Below are positions 1 to 10,374 of a stretch of DNA of 59,136 nucleotides, piece by piece. Origin of the DNA: Gamarada debralockiae (lineage: Eukaryota > Ascomycota > Leotiomycetes > Helotiales > Hyphodiscaceae); the NCBI GenBank assembly GCA_002803225.1, contig NXFV01000796.1:1-59136 (forward strand), in the 5' to 3' direction. The stretch's first letter is position 1. Every line of letters starts with the position of its first letter. The notes under the pieces were generated by a model, which saw only the letters and a program-made list of their open reading frames with translations, was not told where the DNA came from and did no database searches. Made by a program: the position numbers and the translations under genes.

Positions 1-53
1 TACAACCCAAAATATTGTAGCGAGGCCAGGGGGCTCCCAGGCTAGCACTGGCC
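1..53. repeat. End of a miniature inverted-repeat element, truncated
   Basis: The first ~50 bases match, with a few differences, the reverse complement of the right end of the hairpin element at 3993-4101. Shared landmarks in order are AATATTGTAGCGA, a run of G, CAGGCT and GCAC. No matching opposite terminus is visible within the next 150 bases, so this copy is one-ended or the rest was lost. It has no coding capacity. Identification rests on the internal comparison only. Confidence 0.5.
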
Positions 54-534
54 GGAAAACAACCCAAACTGGTTTAGATGTCCCACTTTTAATCGACTGA
101 TGTGGGGGAAATGGGGCATAGCAACTAGGGACATCTAAGTTCTAGGATCTATCATTAATCCTGCTTGTATGCCTTCAGTGTCAGCGATAAAGAATCCAGC
201 AGTCTGTCAGTTGTTCGCCTTGATTGAGGCACATATGCGGTTTATTTGTCCTGTAATTTGACATATTTTCGGGAGGGATAACTGATAAGGTCTTGTACCC
301 AGACTGGGTCAATTGAATTCCTTGAAGCTGCCTCGTAACAAGCTGTTTAGGCACAGGCTTTCGGTATTTTGGGATCTTCTACTGGTCCTAGTGATTATTG
401 ACTGAGCTTCAATCGTTCGGGTGGGTTGAGAAATTGGAATCCAGATCTTTGAAACGGATCAAGTGGTTCATTAATCGTAGGGAGGAAATGCTTTGTCGCG
501 ACTCTATCTCTCACTCCTTCTAAACCCGAGAGCT
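54..534. other. Intergenic, 3' side of the O-methyltransferase gene
   Basis: No coding region, RNA gene or repeat is recognised here apart from the element end at the left edge. It would hold the 3' UTR of the minus-strand methyltransferase gene. Confidence 0.5.
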
Positions 535-2054
535 TTAGGCCTTAAGAGCAGCCTCTAGCAGTCCTTCTCCTTTAATGCCGAGATAATAGAATTTGACGAT
601 TTCTAGCCCAGCTGGTTCTAGTAAAGCTTTCCATTGCTTCTCGCTTCTCTCGACTCCTCCATGCATGGACATCATACCAATATCTCTCCCAAATGAATGA
701 AGTGGACAGTTTTGCTCGGGAAGAATGTGGTCACTGATGAGAAGTTTTGAATAGCCTGGCTTCATGGCAGCTACGACGTTTGACAGGATCTTTGAACTGT
801 CTTTATCTGCCCAGTTATGAAGGATGTTGGCCAGAAAGTACACGTTCGCATTCTTAACCGGTTGTGCCGTGAAGAAATCGTACGGAATGCGTTCTATGCG
901 GCTGTCGAGTTCTTTGATGTCGTCGACTGAAGTTTCGGAGTCAGTAATCGCTTAGTAGAGACGGAAGATTGGAAGTAGGCGAATTTTCGAGTTTCAATTC
1001 CAAGACTATCCTCAGAGGAGACGTTGGGAGAAAGACTCAGGAATCTGGGTAATATAGGGGAACGAATAGTCTGAGAATTACTTACTAACGGCGGGCAGGT
1101 CCTCGAGAACGAATCGTCCAGGAGCTCCGGGAAAACTGGATCTGATTTGGGAGACTTCGTGGCCACGCCCTCCGGCAATATCAACGAACATCGTATCTCC
1201 CTTGGTCTTATCAAAATGATCTATAATTCGTTCCTTCACCGGATACGAATCATTCCAAGACTGGCCCGTTTTGGTGGAGGTAAGTTTCCCAGCCATGAAA
1301 GTGTTGAAGTTCCTTGCAAAAGCTGGTTGAGTCTGCCAGAATGAATAGGTTTCAAGTGGCGTATCGAAGGCAAACTGCAGTGGTCCAGACGTGGGGTCTT
1401 CCGGGCATTTGTATCCATTGGCCTTGAAGTATTCGGGCATAAAATAGATGCTCTTCAGTCCGGCATCGTAACTGTCCAGCTTGTTAGATGGGTAGCTCTA
1501 TAAAGGTTGCAAACCTACAAGTGGATGAGACCAGCTTGAACTGGACGGATTGTTAGATGTCTGGTAACTGGAGTTGCTTCATAGACTTGGTCGCCAGCTT
1601 CTCCGACTAAACTGGCCAAAGTGAGACCCCGCAATAAACGAACTGTATGACGGTCAATGTCATTTCCGTTTCCATAGTGCTGTAATCTCACTAATAAGCT
1701 GTTCATCCGCCTTCGATTTGGCCGCCAGCTCTGCAGCAGTAATTGGTCCGTTCGCGTCGGTGATAATATCGAACAAGTTGAGGTCGATAGCGACTCGAGC
1801 GCACATGAAAGTCGACGGCTATCCATCATCTGTGAGAATCCAAGCTTCGATGATGATATTTAGGCTACACTTACGAAGAAAATTGCCCGATTTACAACGT
1901 CTTCTGGTGTTTCGAGAGTTGCTGCAAGCTTGTGCAACGAACTAAGCAGAGCCGCACGCTCGGCACCGTCACATTGGCTCTTGCCCAAGGCAGTCACCGA
2001 TTGGACATTTTGTTTGAGCTCTTCGAGTGTTGGGTCAGCTTGTATGATTGCCAT
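535..2054 (-). CDS. SAM-dependent O-methyltransferase (plant/fungal OMT family 2 type)
   Basis: A five-exon minus-strand gene transferring a methyl group from SAM to a small-molecule hydroxyl, probably in secondary metabolism; the substrate is unknown. The start is the ATG at 2054 (MAIIQADPTLEEL). Splicing is coherent at all four introns: ~1832-1875 (acceptor GATAG before CCGTCG), 1643-1691, ~1445-1512 and ~928-1086. Joined exons give an N-terminal helical dimerisation region, then a winged-helix-like stretch (QLIIRLLRGLTLASLVGE), then the SAM site VDIAGGRGHE, then LEDLPAVI, and a C-terminal block with the catalytic-type histidine in ILHNWADK. The order and ~400-residue size fit the family. 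No premature stop remains after splicing. No polyketide synthase, NRPS or P450 gene lies within this window, so a cluster role cannot be shown. Confidence 0.85.
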
Positions 2055-3102
2055 AACCAATTGAATCTTGTGGATGGCGAGCAAATTAAATCGCTCGATT
2101 GTTCTGGATGAAAGACTCAATTGATTTGAACAATGGTGGGGGAGGCTACGACAGACCACAGATGAGACAAAGCAATGGCCGAAAAGCGCACACTCTAGAA
2201 GGCTTTCAGTAGTTTTCTTGCAGTATGGAATGTGATTAGTAGAGCGACAATCTGAGACTAAGCTTCCAGAACGTATCTCCGTATTACTTTTTGATCCGTG
2301 TTTTGTGACTTCTGGACTTCTATCTGACTGTGTCCCGATGTCCCGATGCATGGTGGTTGCAGGCGTTTCCGGCTTCCCATTCCGTTCGCGCCATGGCGCC
2401 GGCATCAGAACGGATGTGGATGGCAGGATGCAATGATCAGGGGTTCAGATCACTTGGCTGGAAGGATAATCGAAAGAAGCATTCATCCGCAAGATCCCAT
2501 CCTTACCCTCTCCAACCCTTTTGCAACTATCTCCTGTTCACCATCTCGATCGAAAGGTCCCGAGAGAATGGTTGTGCGAGATGTCTCTGCGGTGTGCTTC
2601 CGGTGTGGTAACGCCAAGCGTTGACATCTGAACAAAGTTTATTAGCGCTTCGGTTAAACTCTGTAATAAATCAAATTTGCGTTTTCTCTTCCCCTCCACT
2701 CGCTCATTCGCTGGCCAACTATCAGAGACAAGCCTACACATTGGATGTTTGGGGCTTTGACAAGCTTTTCTTCGGTTCTACGTACTCGTGCTCAACGCGA
2801 AAAGTGTATTCCCAAATTATAGATAACTTTCCAGGAGGATTCACAGCAGTTCCGTGTCCCCTGCACTCTGTAGACAAGGAGCTGCGAATGCACCTTACGT
2901 GATTGGGCTACCGGTAGCTCGACATGGATTTTCTGCAAAGTTATCTTCTTCAGATTTTTAGACACCAGTTGCAGCGTTGCCAAGTTGCCAACAAGCCGTG
3001 CATGAAAATCATCCTTGCGCGTTCGGGACCACAATACCTTCGTACGTGCGCCACAATCTCCGGCCTTCGTGGGGAGGAGCTACGCCCCTGCTCTCCCCCC
3101 TT
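2055..3102. other. Intergenic, no gene recognised
   Basis: Only short unrelated reading frames occur in this ~1 kb upstream of the methyltransferase. It would contain that gene's promoter; no sharp regulatory motif was identified. Confidence 0.4.
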
Positions 3103-3211
3103 CCCCTCCTAAATACTTGTAATAGTAGGCCCGCAGAGTGGTATGGTAGAACGGCCGTGCCAGCCTTGTTTCTACGGTATGGGCCCACTATTACAAGTAT
3201 TTAGGGGGAGG
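3103..3211. repeat. Short hairpin (MITE-like) element, 109 bp
   Basis: Terminal inverted repeats of ~28-30 bases flank a short interior: left arm 3103-3132 (core CTAAATACTTGTAATAGT) and right arm 3181-3211 (core ACTATTACAAGTATTTAG). The interior also partly self-pairs (GTATGGTAGAA at 3141 against TTCTACGGTAT at 3170), so the whole unit can fold as one long hairpin. It is noncoding and the same length as the element at 3993-4101; both carry GTGCCAGCC inside. A target-site duplication is not clear. Confidence 0.7.
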
Positions 3212-3992
3212 GTATCAATCCCCAATGATTCAACCGATTATTTAAACGAGTTGGAACCTGGAAGTCTCCATTTGTCGTCTGGTTTCAAGCGACAGGTTCG
3301 GAAGTCTTCCCCGTCCCTCGCTTGGGCTCGCCAACGCCAGGCGATGCACGTTCTTCCACTCTTATTTGGGTCCGGAATCGAGTTACAGAACAGAGCACCA
3401 GACTGGGGGCATTCAAATACCAAAGATATCTGCTCCGACAAGCCACTAGGATCATCCATAACCTCTCATAGATGAGAAATTTTTCCGGTGGCTTTATGCT
3501 GCGAAGTACTCTCCAAGGCAGTGGAGGATTTCCGACTGTCCAGGTTTCGGGGTCTTTTGTAATTAGGAGCCTTGTTATTGGAGCGTACTCAATTCATTTT
3601 CCGCTTGCTTTCCTTTGCGTCCTTTGCGTAGAGAAAAGTGGAGTTGATTGCGAGTTCATACAAAACCATACTCGAATCTTCTCCATTGAAAGGTTTCATG
3701 CAAGCTACAATTTTTGATGGCATTCAATTCTTCTACTAGGTTCTCGCCTTCTCACTCTGTAGTCTTCCTTCAATGTCAGATGGAAACGCCACCGGCCCCA
3801 AGAGAACAGAGCCGTTCCATATGTCTCAGTAAGCCATGAAAGATCTTCAGGGATTTTAATTGAGAAGGAACGCTCCTTCAGGCTACCCTAGAAGTTTTCT
3901 TTTCCCCCTGAACACAGTGCCTCAGATATACTTTCAATTATTCTCGTGGCCGATCGGAGAGCTTGTTCCAGAAAGGCACGTCGTACAACGTC
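3212..3992. other. Intergenic between two hairpin elements
   Basis: No convincing gene. Several short reading frames overlap on both strands without conserved motifs. Confidence 0.4.
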
Positions 3993-4101
3993 TCAGGCCG
4001 AAATAATGTAGCGAGACCAGAGTGTGAAAGGGTGGCTTTGTTTATAATATGGTCTGTGCCAGCCTGGAACCCCCCTGCTTCGCTACAATATTTCGGCCTG
4101 A
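3993..4101. repeat. MITE-like element, 109 bp, 22-bp terminal inverted repeats
   Basis: Left terminus 3993-4014 and right terminus 4080-4101 are inverted copies with one mismatch (TCAGGCCGAAATA[A/T]TGTAGCGA). The interior is A/T- and G-rich, without coding potential. The right half (GTGCCAGCCTGGAACCCCCC then CGCTACAATATTT) is also found, reverse-complemented, at the first bases of the window. Small size, terminal repeats and multiple copies fit a non-autonomous DNA transposon; the superfamily is not determined. Confidence 0.75.
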
Positions 4102-4370
4102 TACTTAGTACCTGCTTTCAGATGCCTGTCTGTATTGTGTGATCCTACGAGAATATGCAGACGCCTTCCCCTATGGAACGCTCGTCTATTCAGTATTTAC
4201 CTTTATGAAAGGCATCACATTGGCCGCTCTTTGGCCCACAGAAGTGTTCTAATATCACTTCGGTTTCTGGACAAGATTACCAACTGTTTTTTCCACCTTA
4301 AGATCTGATCTTACTTTAGTTTCAGTACCTTATCTACGAATCTGGCGACCGAATCCTACAAACCGCCATT

Positions 4371-6048
4371 ATGTCAATCCCAAGGCCCTCTGGTCCCAAT
4401 GTCGATATCGGTGAGTAGAGATAATTGAAAGTGTGTAGACCCTTTAGGAAAGCTAACACGTGTAGGGCCTCCGATGCTGGCAACATGCTGGACATTGTAC
4501 GGTATCGCAGGTGCTGTGGTATTGATGAGAGTTTACACACAACTCAAGATCACTCGACAGTTTGGCATTGGCGATAGTGTTATGATACTTTCGTTGGTGA
4601 GTTCCCAGCTTCCATCTGAAAGGATAAACTAACAGTCTAAGATGTGTGGATTTACCCATGTAATCTTCTTAACATTATCCCATCATTATGGCCTTGGGAG
4701 GCATTTCTTCTATCTAGATGACTTTGAAAGAGTGAAAGCTATGGAGATGGAATTCATTTCAGAACCCTTTGGTATGGAATTCCTACGGTGCAAGACAGGA
4801 GGGCCGGACTAAGACTAACTTGGCCCAGGAATTCTATGTTCCACATTCGGTCGTACCTCTTTCGTCATTCTGATGTTTCGACTCTTGTAAGTTGAAGATG
4901 GCCCTCCTACTCTATTTTAGCATTTATAGTTCTCACAAGTCTCAGTCAACGCCACTTTGAGCTCTGTCGATTCGCAGGAACAAGAAATGCTGACTTTAAA
5001 ACCTTTAAGTGGAACTACGCAATTCCGCCGATGGTTTCTCTACTTCCTCATTGCAGAGACACTGATAATTAATCTCATGACATGTATCACTATCTTCGTA
5101 CAATGCGGAAAAGTCGAGAGTCTATGGGATCCTGTGGGAACTCCCAGTAAGTGTTGGGCTCCCGATGTGCAAGCAGTAAGTAAGCAATCTGGGCTCTTCA
5201 CTAGGTCTATTTCGCTAAAGACGACCAGGATATTGGATTCTTCCAAGGAGGTAAATACTTTATACCTAGAGCAAAACTGACGACCCACTGACTCTCATCA
5301 AGCTACCAACTCACTCACCGATATTGTCCTTACGTTCCTCCCTTCCAGCATCTTTTGGACCCTTCAAATGAAACTACGCATCAAACTTGGTTTGGCCGCT
5401 CTTTTGGGTCTTAGTATCTTGTGAGTACTTTCCCCCTGGAAATCTTCCTCTTGAACGACGTTCAAAAAAAAAAGGAATATGATCTCGGTACTGACACACC
5501 CCAGCGCTTTTGCAGCCTCAATCGTGAAGACCGTCAAATTGAAGTCGCTTGGTGAAAGATCTGATTATTCTTGTAAGTTGCAACCATTTCTAAGTGTACC
5601 CCTCTTTCTTAATCCATTTGCTAATACTCTGAAACCAGTCAACACCGTGCCCTTCATGAACTGGGTCGTCATCGAAAACACCTTCGTCATAATCGCAGCC
5701 TCCATCCCTCTCCTCCGCCCACTTTTCAACATCGCCAAACAGAGAGCTATGACAGCCTACGGCGCAAACTCTGCATACGAAATGAACTCACGCAGCCACG
5801 GCACAAGGGGCTTCTCCGTCAATATTCCAAGCAAAAACAAATCGATGCAACTACATTCCTCGTCCGAAGAGAATATCCTTCCTGTTCAAGGGAGTTTGAG
5901 AAGTATGACAAATGTCGCTACCAAAACCAATAATAGGGACTCGAGAGACGTGGAGAAGGGCATCAAGAAGGAAACAACTGTCCAGATCAGATATGATAAC
6001 GACGACGGGACTACACCTCCGGGATCCAAATGGGGTTTCGGCAAGTGA
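4371..6048 (+). CDS. Rhodopsin-like (SAT4/Pth11-related) integral membrane protein
   Basis: A multi-exon gene for a seven-helix plasma-membrane protein of the large fungal SAT4/rhodopsin-domain family, some members of which act as cell-surface sensors; the ligand is unknown. Start ATG at 4371. Clear introns include 4411-4465 (GTGAGT...TGTAG), ~4597-4634 and ~5175-5204. Joined exons give hydrophobic helices TLYGIAGAVVLMRVY, RRWFLYFLIAETLIINLMT, a C-x-W-pattern loop (CGKVESLWDP...CWAPDVQA), TDIVLTFLPSSIFWTLQMK, KLGLAALLGLSIF and VVIENTFVIIAASIPLLRPLF. The hydrophilic cytoplasmic-type C-terminal tail is rich in Ser, Asn and charged residues. The 3' splice site of the intron starting at ~4889 is ambiguous (after TTTGAG or after TTTAAG; the second gives a family-like RLFGTT junction). 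Confidence 0.85.
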
Positions 6049-7612
6049 GCGCTGCATTGGCACTATCATTGGTCGTGCAAGCACATTGGTAGCCATAAGA
6101 AAGTTTCTTGGGTCAGGAGTTCTGGTTAGAGAGAGTCGAAAGGCTTCTTTCGTTGTATGATAACGGGCGCACATGGAGTTTCCACTTTTCTTTTCACTCG
6201 GGCAGAGCCCGAGGTTACGGGATTTCGTTCTAGAAAAAAGGAGTCACATATGACAATCAACGAAAATGCAGAACAATAGGGAAGATTTTAGGATTCAATA
6301 GGATGTCTTAGAATTAGCTGTCTACCAACATGTGTTCGCCCAGTGCATCAAGTGATTAAGTCAAAGTGAAAGAGAGAAAAGGAAAGTCGAGCCTATCTCC
6401 AGATATACCAGCAATCAATTGAAATCAGACGGCCTTCTCACACTTATGCCAGCCATTCAGCAATCGTCGATTTGTATGCTGATCTTTATGTTCATCTTCG
6501 CCATTCTCCCCAACCCTGAAAATTATTAACGGTATTGCCGACTGCTGGATCCCTCATCTCAGAATCTCAAGAGAAATTTGCTCAAGTTCATGCTCTTCTT
6601 ACATCATCTCGCGTCTGCCACAAATAATAACTTGTTCAACTTATGCAGGAGAGTAATCACGAGGAAGGCTCCTTCAGTAAACGTTTTCGCTTTGTGGTGA
6701 AATTGCTCGTCTGGAAGCCCAGACACGTGTATGAGAAAATAGCGAGAAGCTCTTGGGTCTCTGAGAGTGTGGAAAGTACGGCCGAGACTTTCCTTTTATC
6801 TGCTGCCTTAGCTGAAAGCTACTGCAAGCATAAACTTGGAGAAGGTTAGTTTGTCGGCCAGACTGCCGAAGCTTCTTTGCTAAGCTTTCCCCCAGAAAAG
6901 ATCCGGGGAACGGATCGGGAATTGGTGTGGCTTTCAGACCTCGGGATGATTGGTAGTGCCGCGCAGATGAGACTTGTTATCATTGAATCATTATGTAGGA
7001 TCGCTGGCCCAACTTCCAAGGGAAGCTCGTGCAAAGAAAACAAAATCAGGCTTCAACTCTTTCGAGTCTCTGAAGTCAAAGCAAACATTGCCACAGGACG
7101 GCCGAGCAGGCATAAAATTTCTCAAGTCTTGAGAGGGGTGTTCAGAGAACCAAATAAGGTAGTGCGCTAGAATCAGGTCGTCGAGGTCTTAACTCCGTCC
7201 CATCATCCACACGCAGCCTCGGCCCCTCAATCCATCCACTAAACAGCAACCATTCTCTTCTAGGGTGAGAATCCAATCCAGATTTGAGGGCACTAATCCA
7301 GCGTGGGCAAATTTGTCTTCAGACGCACCCTACTGAACCGAAAGCAAAGATTTGCGTTTTGCTGCATCGAACTACTCCCAGAAACATCTGGCGAACAGCT
7401 CAAGCTCTCTAAGAGCCGTCTACTTGTCAGGAACTTGTGATGGCCGTCACTCGCCTCGCTACATGTCGATCTATCGAATTTTGACTCGTCAAAACTTATC
7501 TAGGTGGCGCCTATAGATTATGGTAGGCTTCATTTCCATCACCAAAGGCACGCACGGAGGGGTCAAGTTAGGCTCCCTCTTTCTGGGCAGCTTAAGCGTC
7601 TTCTGGGCGCTG
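6049..7612. other. Intergenic, no gene recognised
   Basis: About 1.6 kb with only short frames (for example 6643-6849 and 6877-7170) lacking motifs or compatible splice sites. It would contain the 3' UTR of the membrane-protein gene. Confidence 0.4.
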
Positions 7613-7616
7613 AATC

Positions 7617-7624
7617 TATATAAT
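7617..7624 (+). promoter_or_regulatory. TATA box of the decayed secreted-protein gene
   Basis: TATATAAT lies 97 bases before the ATG at 7721 and is followed by a pyrimidine- and CAA-rich leader, a normal fungal core-promoter layout. The promoter therefore looks better preserved than the coding region behind it. Confidence 0.5.
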
Positions 7625-7720
7625 GTGGCAAAGTCCCACATCATTTCGTCTTTCTTGCGTCAATCCTCTCCATATTAGTCACTCGCTCAACAAAAGACAA
7701 GTCGCTCTTCTCCTCTCAAG

Positions 7721-8900
7721 ATGCGCTCCTCTATTTTGATCTCCGGCTTCGCTGCCTTGGCTGCCGCCCAAAATGTCGATTGGTCTCAAGTCATAGTTGC
7801 TCTAGCTGTTGTAGTCACACTTAGGCTCCCGTCACTGGAACTGCCGGGACTCTGTCCGCTCAGCCATTCACTCATGCTTCATCCGTCGGCTCTGCTGCCC
7901 TTCAATCCAGCCCTATTGCCCAGCGTGATCTCTAAGCTCTCGGAAACCGCGATGGAACTTGCGCTCAGCAGCCCGCCAGAACCGGCCTAGCTGTCAACCA
8001 GTACGTTCAACGGCTCCCATCGAACAAGCACTGCTAGCTAGTACAAGCTCCAGACACCCCAGATGCATTCGAGAAGTACCCATACTTCAAAGCCGCCGCC
8101 TTCATCAATCTCAACGGCAGTACCTCGACCTCCTCCTACATGGGTTACACCAACCAATGCGCCAGCCTCTGCAACAGGCTAACCGGCTGCGCCGCCCTTC
8201 AACTTCTGCTTCGAGCGCGACCCTCCTCTTGGTCACCTTCTTTGACCAACATCAAGTGTGTTTTCTGGGGTATGCTGATCTCGGCTGATACCGCTACCAA
8301 GGCCGGGCAATACCGTGATGAGTTTGAGGTTGTGATTCCCGGCAAGTAGTCTCCCTTTATTCCATGAATTGAGGTGGGAATTGAGGGAGAATAGGTTCCA
8401 GTGGATACAACGCCATCACCCCACCACCCTCCTTCCCCGGCTAGTCAGGATCCATCCCCTAGTTCGGCGTCCCCTCCGCTCCCCTCGACCCAACCGGAGG
8501 CTACAGCACCTACATCAGCATCAAGTAGTTCTCCTTTAGTACCCCCCCCCCCAAGCCAAATCCAGTATTTCTCCACAGGCGTCTGCGTCTCAGCCTGAGC
8601 TGCCCAAACAGCCTTCAAATTCACGCACCCTCCCCTTCGAGTAACCCTACCGTCTGCAACTAAGTTGTGTCGTGCGTCCCCAGTGATCCCTTTGGCATTC
8701 CTTACAGTATGTACTTCGCGTTCTTCACTGAGCCTTGGGACGCTAGTTATGGTACGGTTACGGAGAGCGTGTATACTGATGGCGAGTTCAGCATTGGTGA
8801 TGTGTTTGTGCACACGAATGCTACGCACAGCGCTACTCTCCCTACTATTTGTCAGGGGAGTGGATGTGGTCATCAGTATGCGGTGGGAACTGAGGGGTAA
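7721..8900 (+). pseudogene. Decayed gene of a common fungal secreted protein family
   Basis: It starts with a signal peptide (MRSSILISGFAALAAA). Blocks of a widespread Cys-containing fungal secreted family of unknown function then follow in different frames: FEKYPYFKAAAFINLNG / YMGYTNQCASLCN, FNFCFERDPP, TNIKCVFWG / QYRDEFEVVIPG, an NGYNAITPPP block after a plausible intron (GTAGTC...TTCCAG), APLDPTGGYSTY and SMYFAFFTEPWDASYG. At least two frame changes (one just before FNFCFERDPP near 8190, restored before TNIKC) and two in-frame stops are seen: a TGA at 8596-8598 at a position where relatives have Cys, and a TAA near 8660. Introns cannot explain the change inside the continuous FNFCFERDPP block. 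The fungal family is recognised from memory; it has no assigned function. Confidence 0.7.
8542..8552 (+). repeat. Run of 11 C inside the secreted-protein pseudogene
   Basis: A homopolymer in what would be an intron of the decayed gene; a likely site of slippage. Confidence 0.9.
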
Positions 8901-9204
8901 CCGGCACTTGCTAGACGGTTGAGCGGGAGAGCGAGCTGGAGAGTGGCAGAAGAGGATTCGTGGAATGGAATCAGGTTCTGGCTAGGTAGCGTAATATGAA
9001 TATGAACATACTTGCTTCAAGATCGTCCCAAGACCGAGGGGGACTTTCAATTGCTGTATCGACTTAAGCGATTCGTAATGTTGTACATGGAGTGGTTCCA
9101 TTTTATGCCCATAAACGCCTCCCCAATGCAATGCTTCCCGTTGCTGCACCATATCCATAGCGTACACGCCAGTGTGCCCATTTCCTCATTACCCCTCGTC
9201 TCCA
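8901..9204. other. Intergenic
   Basis: Nothing recognised; 3' flank of the pseudogene and of the PET191 gene, which converge here. Confidence 0.4.
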
Positions 9205-9652
9205 TCACAAACCCTTCCTATATTTCTCATTCTCAACCTCCCTCCAATCCCTCTCCTCCGGCTCATTCCCACTCGTCTCCTTAACACCACTACCAAATGC
9301 CGGTTTCCCCGCATACAACTGCCCACCACTACTCCCTCCACCGCCCTCAATCTCCTTACTCACAGCAATTGGCTGATTCCCCCTAAACCGTTTCCGCATA
9401 TCTACCATCCCGCGCTTGCATTCTCCGTAGCCTTTCTTGAGTTGTTGGCATTTGGTGGGCATGGTGTCGATTAGGGGGGGTCGCAGGCAGTCGGAGGGCT
9501 TGTTGCGCTGGATCATCACGCAGTCGGATTCTTGGAGGCATTGCGCTAGGGCTGCTCCTGTTTTGATGTCAGCATCCCAATCACTGAAAATGACCCAACC
9601 ATTTCGATATTGAGACAAGAGACTTACGGATGTCTTTGCAAGAGCTCGGCAT
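9205..9652 (-). CDS. PET191: Cytochrome c oxidase assembly protein PET191 (COA5)
   Basis: A twin-Cys mitochondrial intermembrane-space protein required for assembly of cytochrome c oxidase. Two exons: 9628-9652 (MPSSCKDI) and 9205-9557, joined across a 70-base intron (GTAAGT...AAACAG) to give DIRAALAQCLQESDC. Conserved cysteines follow in CLQESDCV, SDCLRPP, KCQQLKKGYGECKRG. The product is 125 residues: a conserved ~75-residue core plus a Gly/Ser-rich fungal tail ending ...ENEKYRKGL. No presequence is expected, since the family is imported through the Cys-based Mia40 route (known for the family). The reading frame is intact. Confidence 0.93.
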
Positions 9653-9677
9653 ATCGAATAGCTTTCTAAGCTGCTTC

Positions 9678-9932
9678 TTATTGTTCACTCGAATATCGAT
9701 CAATCTCCCATCCAACGTGAACAGCAGAGGCGGATACTTGATCGGGATCTTCCCCGCCCTTCTCGTACAAAATGCAAATCTGCCGAAGTGCAATTGAAAG
9801 CTTGATAGAATGCGATACGATCAATTGCAGGAGCTCGTCGAATATGTTCCCACCTTGTGTCCAATCATACGCCACGGTCCGCTTGACAGGGGAATGTGCC
9901 GCCAGTGCCCAAAATGGTATCGCGGTCGGCAT
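9678..9932 (-). CDS. Possible small hypothetical protein upstream of PET191
   Basis: An 84-codon frame starting MPTAIPFWALAAHS, ending only 25 bases before the PET191 start on the same strand. No domain is recognised. Composition is protein-like (mixed hydrophobic and charged) and there is an ATG, but the tight spacing is unusual for fungal genes and it may be an exon of a longer transcript or chance. A function is not proposed. Confidence 0.25.
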   Translation of the reverse strand: MPTAIPFWALAAHSPVKRTVAYDWTQGGNIFDELLQLIVSHSIKLSIALRQICILYEKGGEDPDQVSASAVHVGWEIDRYSSEQ

Positions 9933-10374
9933 CTTGTTTTTCCATTCCGAACAAGTTCTGGGAAATGTTGATCCAGCGTGACGATTGTATTTCTGTTGAT
10001 ATTTGGACTGATGTGGTGATTGATGAATTGTGAAGGGATGTTGATTGTGATGCGATTATCGCGACTCTACTGAACTGAAGTTTGCGGCTTGAATTCGTCG
10101 TTCTTGCTTTCAGATCGTGTTAAAGGTTTGTTTGAGTTGGGTTGAGTGACGGTTTTGGCATGTGACATCAGAGGCGGCGAAGGTACGTGGAGCTCTTGAA
10201 GACATTCAGATGTTCAACAAAGCTCAATTTCGTTTGAATGTTTGTGCTAATGTTCCTCGCACTCAGATACCCTTATTTGATTTTCGGAGACCTGCAGTCT
10301 CTTGCCGTGCGCTGCTGGGCTTGTGCCTAGCTGCATATCTTACCGCCATCGCTTTATCCTTTCGCACTGATAAC
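9933..10374. other. Intergenic, divergent promoter region
   Basis: It lies between minus-strand genes on the left and the lipase on the right. An open frame runs in phase into the lipase start from 10162, but the ATG at 10375 fits the protein better. Confidence 0.4.
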
